Under the pieces are notes generated by a model. The model worked only from the letters and a program-made list of their open reading frames with translations. It was not told where the DNA came from and made no database searches. A stretch of DNA of 64,000 nucleotides, taken from assembly GCA_051881815.1 (NCBI GenBank), contig JBJEQP010000057.1, positions 72,501 through 136,500 on the forward strand, given 5' to 3'. This document shows, one piece after another, positions 60,181 through 64,000 of the stretch (positions within the stretch are counted from its first letter, which is position 1; every line of letters begins with the position of its first letter). The stretch is from UMGS363 sp051881815 (GTDB lineage: Bacteria; Bacillota; Clostridia; Oscillospirales; Ruminococcaceae). The position numbers and the translations under genes were made by a program.

Positions 60181-60390
60181 TCAGCTGTGATTGTTTACAA
60201 CACTGTCTTCTCTGAAAAGAAGCGATATGCACCATACTGCCGCAAGTGCGACAAGAATATAAAGTACGCGGCTTATTATTGCGCCTGTTCCGCCGAAGAG
60301 CCATGCAATAAGGTCAAAGCGGAAGATACCGACAAGTCCCCAGTTCAGACCGCCGATAATAAGCAGCGTCAGAGCGATTTTATCCCACAT
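60181..60390 (-). CDS. DUF378 membrane protein, 69 aa
   Basis: Two membrane helices; the N-terminal IALTLLIIGGLNWGLVGIFRFDLIAWLFG is the DUF378 signature (GGLNWGLVG). AAAGGAAC site before the ATG. Small widespread bacterial family without a proven function. Confidence 0.9.
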   Translation of the reverse strand: MWDKIALTLLIIGGLNWGLVGIFRFDLIAWLFGGTGAIISRVLYILVALAAVWCISLLFREDSVVNNHS

Positions 60391-60451
60391 AATGCTGTTC
60401 CTTTCAAATGTTTATCAAACCCCGTGAATAGCTTATGCAGAAAAATTGCTT

Positions 60452-61396
60452 TTATTCAGCATTTTCATCTTCAAGAAAAAGAAGTTCGGGCAGAGTTGCA
60501 AGGAATTTCTCGTCAATAACATAATGTCCGTCTTCGTTCTGCGTTCCGCTTGAAAGGACAAGCGACGAGATCCTGCTTGAATCTCTGATAACGTATTTGA
60601 TCGCTTTTTTTACTTCGTCATAATCGTAAGACGTTATGTCCGTGTCAATATCGGCGTTTATTACGGCAACAAAATAATCGTCAAGATTGTTTGCAAAGCC
60701 GGACTGGTTGGAAGTTCCTCTTGTTACAAGGTCGTTCACCACAACTCCAAGACATTTTGAACGATATTCTTCGCCCTGCGTGTAGTTCGGATAGGTGAGA
60801 ATTTTGCGCAGCGCAGTCGAGTCGAGAAGCTGCTTGCCCGATTTGAAAACTGTGGTTTCGCCCGTGTCGGGATTGTCATAAACAAGATTGTACGGGATAT
60901 CATAATCAATGCTTCCGAATATATCTGCAATAACGGAAAAGCTCGAACGGTTGAACTTTATGTATTTGTCGATCTTTATACCCAAACAGCTTTCAGCTGC
61001 TTCAACGGCCTTTTTTGTGCCGCCGTTGCGGTAGATGTTATATATCGTGTCCTCGTCCTCACCCGAATAAACGCTCGTGTTGCTCGGTATCGGCAGGAAA
61101 ACGAACTGCTCTTCAGTCGGGACAAATCTTGCGATAAGAAAGCAGCTTCCGCTCTCTCTTTTTTCAGCGTCAAGGATGAGCAGAGCAGTCCGTGCATCCT
61201 CGGCTGACGGAGTATAATCTCCGAGAACGGTCATAGGCTGAAGCTCAACTCCGTTCAAGGGAGTGTCGGAAGTGTTTTTATCATCGCCCGAGAGTATGCT
61301 CGAAAAAGCAAAATAGCATATTCCGCCTGTTATTACAAGCGTCAGAACGATCGTTATTATATATGTAAGAATTACCTTCGATGATTTTTTTGCCAT
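60452..61396 (-). CDS. LytR-CpsA-Psr (LCP)-like protein, catalytic residues apparently lost
   Basis: 314 aa from the ATG at 61396, 7 bases after AAAGGAG; the open frame extends upstream without a site. One N-terminal membrane helix, then an extracellular domain with the LCP pattern AVEAAESCLGIKIDKYIKF..FGSIDYDIP and FKSGKQLLDSTALRKIL. The arginines that hold the lipid pyrophosphate (ALxYxRxR and R..RQ) are not evident: TALRKILTYPN and GEEYRSKC stand there. Perhaps not a cell-wall glycopolymer ligase. Confidence 0.75.
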   Translation of the reverse strand: MAKKSSKVILTYIITIVLTLVITGGICYFAFSSILSGDDKNTSDTPLNGVELQPMTVLGDYTPSAEDARTALLILDAEKRESGSCFLIARFVPTEEQFVFLPIPSNTSVYSGEDEDTIYNIYRNGGTKKAVEAAESCLGIKIDKYIKFNRSSFSVIADIFGSIDYDIPYNLVYDNPDTGETTVFKSGKQLLDSTALRKILTYPNYTQGEEYRSKCLGVVVNDLVTRGTSNQSGFANNLDDYFVAVINADIDTDITSYDYDEVKKAIKYVIRDSSRISSLVLSSGTQNEDGHYVIDEKFLATLPELLFLEDENAE

Positions 61397-61466
61397 AAAA
61401 AACTCCTTTATCCGTATTGCCAAATTCATTTTATGGTGGTATAATAACAATATGTGCCGCAAAGCA

Positions 61467-62036
61467 TCAAAAAGTCAGCTTGACGGGAGAAGCCTTTGCT
61501 TCGTTTGCGACAGAGGTTATCGCTGAAATGTTTATCACACGGATCTCGATGCCTGCTTTCTCGGCAAGGCGGATAGTCTGCCCCGTGCCGCTCTTGTAGC
61601 TGCTTACAGCTGCGATGAGCCTTGACGAGTTGTCTATCATAAAACGGTTCCGCATCTGCATACAGTCCTTGCTGTATTCTTCACTCACATAGATGATTTC
61701 GGCGGCTTCGTTTAAAATACAGCCATAGATGAATTTTTCAAAGCTGCGCAGATTTTTCGGCTGTGCCCTGTACGGTGAGGCTGCAACAAGCTCGATGCGA
61801 GGATCCTTTCGCTTGAAATCAAGCACAAGCTCGCCTGCGATAAGGTCGATGCCCCGTGCAAGACCCGTGATAAAGCAGGTGTAGCCGTCATCTATTGCGG
61901 ACTCTATCTCCTGATGCAGCAGCGACCTTATCACTCCCATAACGGGGGAGGAAATATCACCGCCGTCGGGCAGCTTTTCGGGACGATGCCCTGAAAAACA
62001 GACGGTTTTTTCTTTTGGTATAATGAATTCGGACAT
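61467..62036 (-). CDS. SLOG-family protein (DUF1273/YpsA-like)
   Basis: 189 aa from the ATG at 62036 (GGAG 6 bases before); two earlier in-frame ATGs lack a site. N-terminal VCFSGHRPEKL, then FITGLARGIDLIAGELVL and YKSGTGQTIRLAEKAG at the C-terminus, all typical of Rossmann-like SLOG proteins related to DprA and LOG. They are thought to bind nucleotides or nucleotide-derived ligands; function unproven. Confidence 0.85.
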   Translation of the reverse strand: MSEFIIPKEKTVCFSGHRPEKLPDGGDISSPVMGVIRSLLHQEIESAIDDGYTCFITGLARGIDLIAGELVLDFKRKDPRIELVAASPYRAQPKNLRSFEKFIYGCILNEAAEIIYVSEEYSKDCMQMRNRFMIDNSSRLIAAVSSYKSGTGQTIRLAEKAGIEIRVINISAITSVANEAKASPVKLTF

Positions 62037-62133
62037 TGTTTTCTCCATATCATTTATCAAATAGCGTTATATAATAATTTTAACACATACATTCGGTTTT
62101 TGCAACCGATTTATACAAAAAAGGAGCTTTTGA

Positions 62134-63282
62134 ATGGAATTTTTTCATAAAAGGACATGGGCGGAAATAGACCTCGACGCCGCCGAAAAGAACCTTGCTG
62201 TCCTTAAAGGATCTATAGACGGAACAAAAACACGCCCCTGCTGCGTGCTTAAAGCATTCGGCTACGGTCACGGCGATGTAAACCTTATGAAGCTTTACCA
62301 GTCGCTTGGCGTTGATTTTTTTGCCGTTTCAAATATTGATGAAGCAATTGGTCTGCGCAGGCACGGCTGTGCAGGAGATATACTTATCCTCGGTTATACA
62401 GCGCCGCAGTATGCCGCAGAGCTTTCACGCTTCGATATAATTCAGACGGCAGTTTCGGCAGAGTACGCAAAAGAGCTTTCCGAAGCCGCAAAAAGTCCCG
62501 TCCGTGTTCATATAAAGCTTGATACGGGAATGGGAAGAATAGGTCTTATCGCAAAGAACAGAGAAAAATGCCTTGAAGAGATCGCAGAGATACGCTCGCT
62601 TAAAAACCTCGTCTGTGAGGGCATCTTTACGCATTTTGCAGCCGCAGACAGCTTTGAAAAGGAAAACTGCGACTATACTGATATGCAGAAGGAGCTGTTT
62701 TTTTCTATCGCAGAAGAAGCAGGCGGCTTTAAGGAAGTGCATTGCCTTAACAGCGCCGGCGCAGAGCTCCACTACGACAGCAGAAGCACGCTCGCAAGGT
62801 TCGGAATCCTTCTTTACGGTCTTGACCCCGATCCGCTGCTAAAAATGCCCGAAGGCATCGAGCCTGTAATGGAGGTCAAGTCGGTTATCGGATACATAAA
62901 AAAGCTGCATAAGGGCGACTGCGTGAGCTACGGCAGAACGTTCACCGCCGACCGTGAAATGATCGCAGCAACGCTCCCGATCGGCTATGCAGACGGATAT
63001 CCTCGGCTGCTTTCAAATAAGGGCGAGGTTATTATATGCGGAAAAAGAGCGAAGATACTCGGCAGAGTTTGTATGGATCAGACCATAGTCGATATAACGG
63101 ATATCCCCGAAGCAAAGGTCGGAACGGAAGTGACAATTTTCGGAAAAGGCGAGATCACCGCAGATGACATCGCAGCATTGTGCGGCAGCATCGGATATGA
63201 GATTATATGCGCCGTATCTTCGAGAGTGCCGAGAGTTTATATGAAGAACGGAAAGGTCGTAGATGTTGTAAATATTTTATAA
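62134..63282 (+). CDS. alr: Alanine racemase
   Basis: 382 aa. PLP-binding Lys in CVLKAFGYGHG (usually VVKANAYGHG), GRIGL, the GILLYG loop, and the second catalytic Tyr in VSYGRTF; PIGYADGYPR and GRVCMDQTIVDIT complete the family pattern. Supplies D-Ala for peptidoglycan. AAAGGAG site. A vanT-type serine racemase is possible but the membrane domain is absent. Confidence 0.95.
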   Translation: MEFFHKRTWAEIDLDAAEKNLAVLKGSIDGTKTRPCCVLKAFGYGHGDVNLMKLYQSLGVDFFAVSNIDEAIGLRRHGCAGDILILGYTAPQYAAELSRFDIIQTAVSAEYAKELSEAAKSPVRVHIKLDTGMGRIGLIAKNREKCLEEIAEIRSLKNLVCEGIFTHFAAADSFEKENCDYTDMQKELFFSIAEEAGGFKEVHCLNSAGAELHYDSRSTLARFGILLYGLDPDPLLKMPEGIEPVMEVKSVIGYIKKLHKGDCVSYGRTFTADREMIAATLPIGYADGYPRLLSNKGEVIICGKRAKILGRVCMDQTIVDITDIPEAKVGTEVTIFGKGEITADDIAALCGSIGYEIICAVSSRVPRVYMKNGKVVDVVNIL

Positions 63283-63303
63283 TTTCATAATTATGGGAAA
63301 CAA

Positions 63304-63946
63304 TCCGCGAAGCGACTAAAGTTTACGTCCACGCTTTTTAAAGGGTGGTGGGGTTCCAAGGGGCAAAGCCACTTGGTCGCTCTCCTCGGAGAGCGAAACT
63401 CCTTAAACTATGGCACATAATTTTCTGCAAAAGCGAAATTTTATCAAATATAAAGCGCAATTCACGAACAAAAGGTTAAATCCGAACGTGAGAAATCATT
63501 TTCGGAAACAATAAATTCGTGAATTGCGCTTATTCTATTTTCCTAAAGCAAACCTTCCTCGGTGTAAAATGCTTTGAGCGAAGCGATAAGCATTTTAAGC
63601 CGACACCGTTTGAGCATCTGTGCAAAAAGTATCAGAAAAAACGTTGAGGTGGATTCCATATCCGCCCACAAATAATGTCGATTTAACCAAAAACCTTGTA
63701 GGGGATGGGTTTCCCATCCCGCAGCGGTTACGTCTTTGTACAAAATTCCACGAAACAAGGCGGTTGTCATTTTTTTTAGGAGAACATAGATACAGCATTA
63801 CCGTTCGTAAACTATAACATGTTCCGTTGTGTGAAAACACACTCGCTTCGCTCGTTGTTTTCACGTTCATATTGAATAGCTGTTCATATTGAGTTGAAGC
63901 GTAAATCCACTCACTGCGTTCGTGAATTTACGCTTCAAGGAAAGTT
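63304..63946 (+). repeat. Family B composite repeat, copy 4
   Basis: M1 at about 63305-63410 (CGCTCTCCTCGGAGAGCG stem), M2 at 63454-63530, a variant M3 (GAGCGAAGCGATAAGC), M5-like GGTGGATTCCATATCCGCCC at about 63647, GGGATGGGTTTCCCATCCC at about 63702, and inverted M4/M3 modules at 63820-63940. Longest copy, fills the gap after alr. Confidence 0.85.
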
Positions 63947-64000
63947 TAATACTAATCCTCGTTTAAAAGGTTGACAAATACAGCAGAATATGATATAAAT
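63947..64000. mobile_element. Left end of a family A/C element (cut by window edge)
   Basis: TAATACTAATCCTCGTTTAA then AAGGTTGACAAAT matches the left tips of the TACTAA elements; it continues beyond the window. Confidence 0.6.

Overview
The window looks like the replication-origin region of a low-to-moderate GC, Gram-positive gut-type Clostridia, most likely a Ruminococcus-like member of the Oscillospiraceae. The evidence is the Bacillus/Clostridium origin gene order, Firmicutes-only families (RemB, YaaA, YaaL, BofA, Noc, ThiT, YdbS/YdbT), a 2-hydroxyacyl-CoA dehydratase activase, a rubredoxin-fused flavin reductase, and papain-like surface proteins with lectin-like and FN3 domains. The species is an inference.

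Layout. 1-5000 (minus strand): dehydratase activase running off the left edge, shikimate kinase and two unrecognised proteins. 5632-8820: GH3 lipoprotein, a collapsed MBL-fold remnant, SGNH lipoprotein and a YfcE-type phosphoesterase. 8992-10679: five small genes ending in the YaaL-BofA pair. 10756-12310: TPP-riboswitch-controlled thiT and a flavin reductase-rubredoxin. 12539-14376: recA-recX. 15481-25536: gyrA, a PH-like membrane protein, gyrB, remB, recF, yaaA, dnaN and dnaA, all on the minus strand. oriC lies between dnaN and dnaA, with a recognisable Bacillus-type unwinding module. 25970-37749 (plus strand): an apparently inactive phosphohexomutase homologue, rpmH, rnpA, yidD, yidC, jag, mnmE, mnmG, rsmG, noc, parA and parB, with three parS-like sites. 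Genes on both sides therefore point away from the origin.

Beyond the origin cluster: an AGCS symporter, a YdbS/YdbT-like pair, tRNA-Met and tRNA-Glu, a two-component system beside an ABC-2 exporter and a membrane-bound S41 peptidase, a diguanylate cyclase, two tandem papain-like surface proteins, greA-lysS, an IS3-family remnant, a DUF378 protein, an LCP-like protein, a SLOG protein and alanine racemase.

The spacers hold three families of short non-coding repeats. Family A (about 160-230 bp, five copies) and family C (about 105 bp, two full copies plus fragments) are MITE-like and share TACTAA tips. Family B is a 350-650 bp modular composite (four copies) centred on a 75-77 bp hairpin. The items most worth following up are the inactive phosphohexomutase beside oriC, the oriC/parS variants paired with their binding proteins, the tandem surface proteins with a shared 53-residue C-terminal module, and the MITE ends that look like outward promoters.
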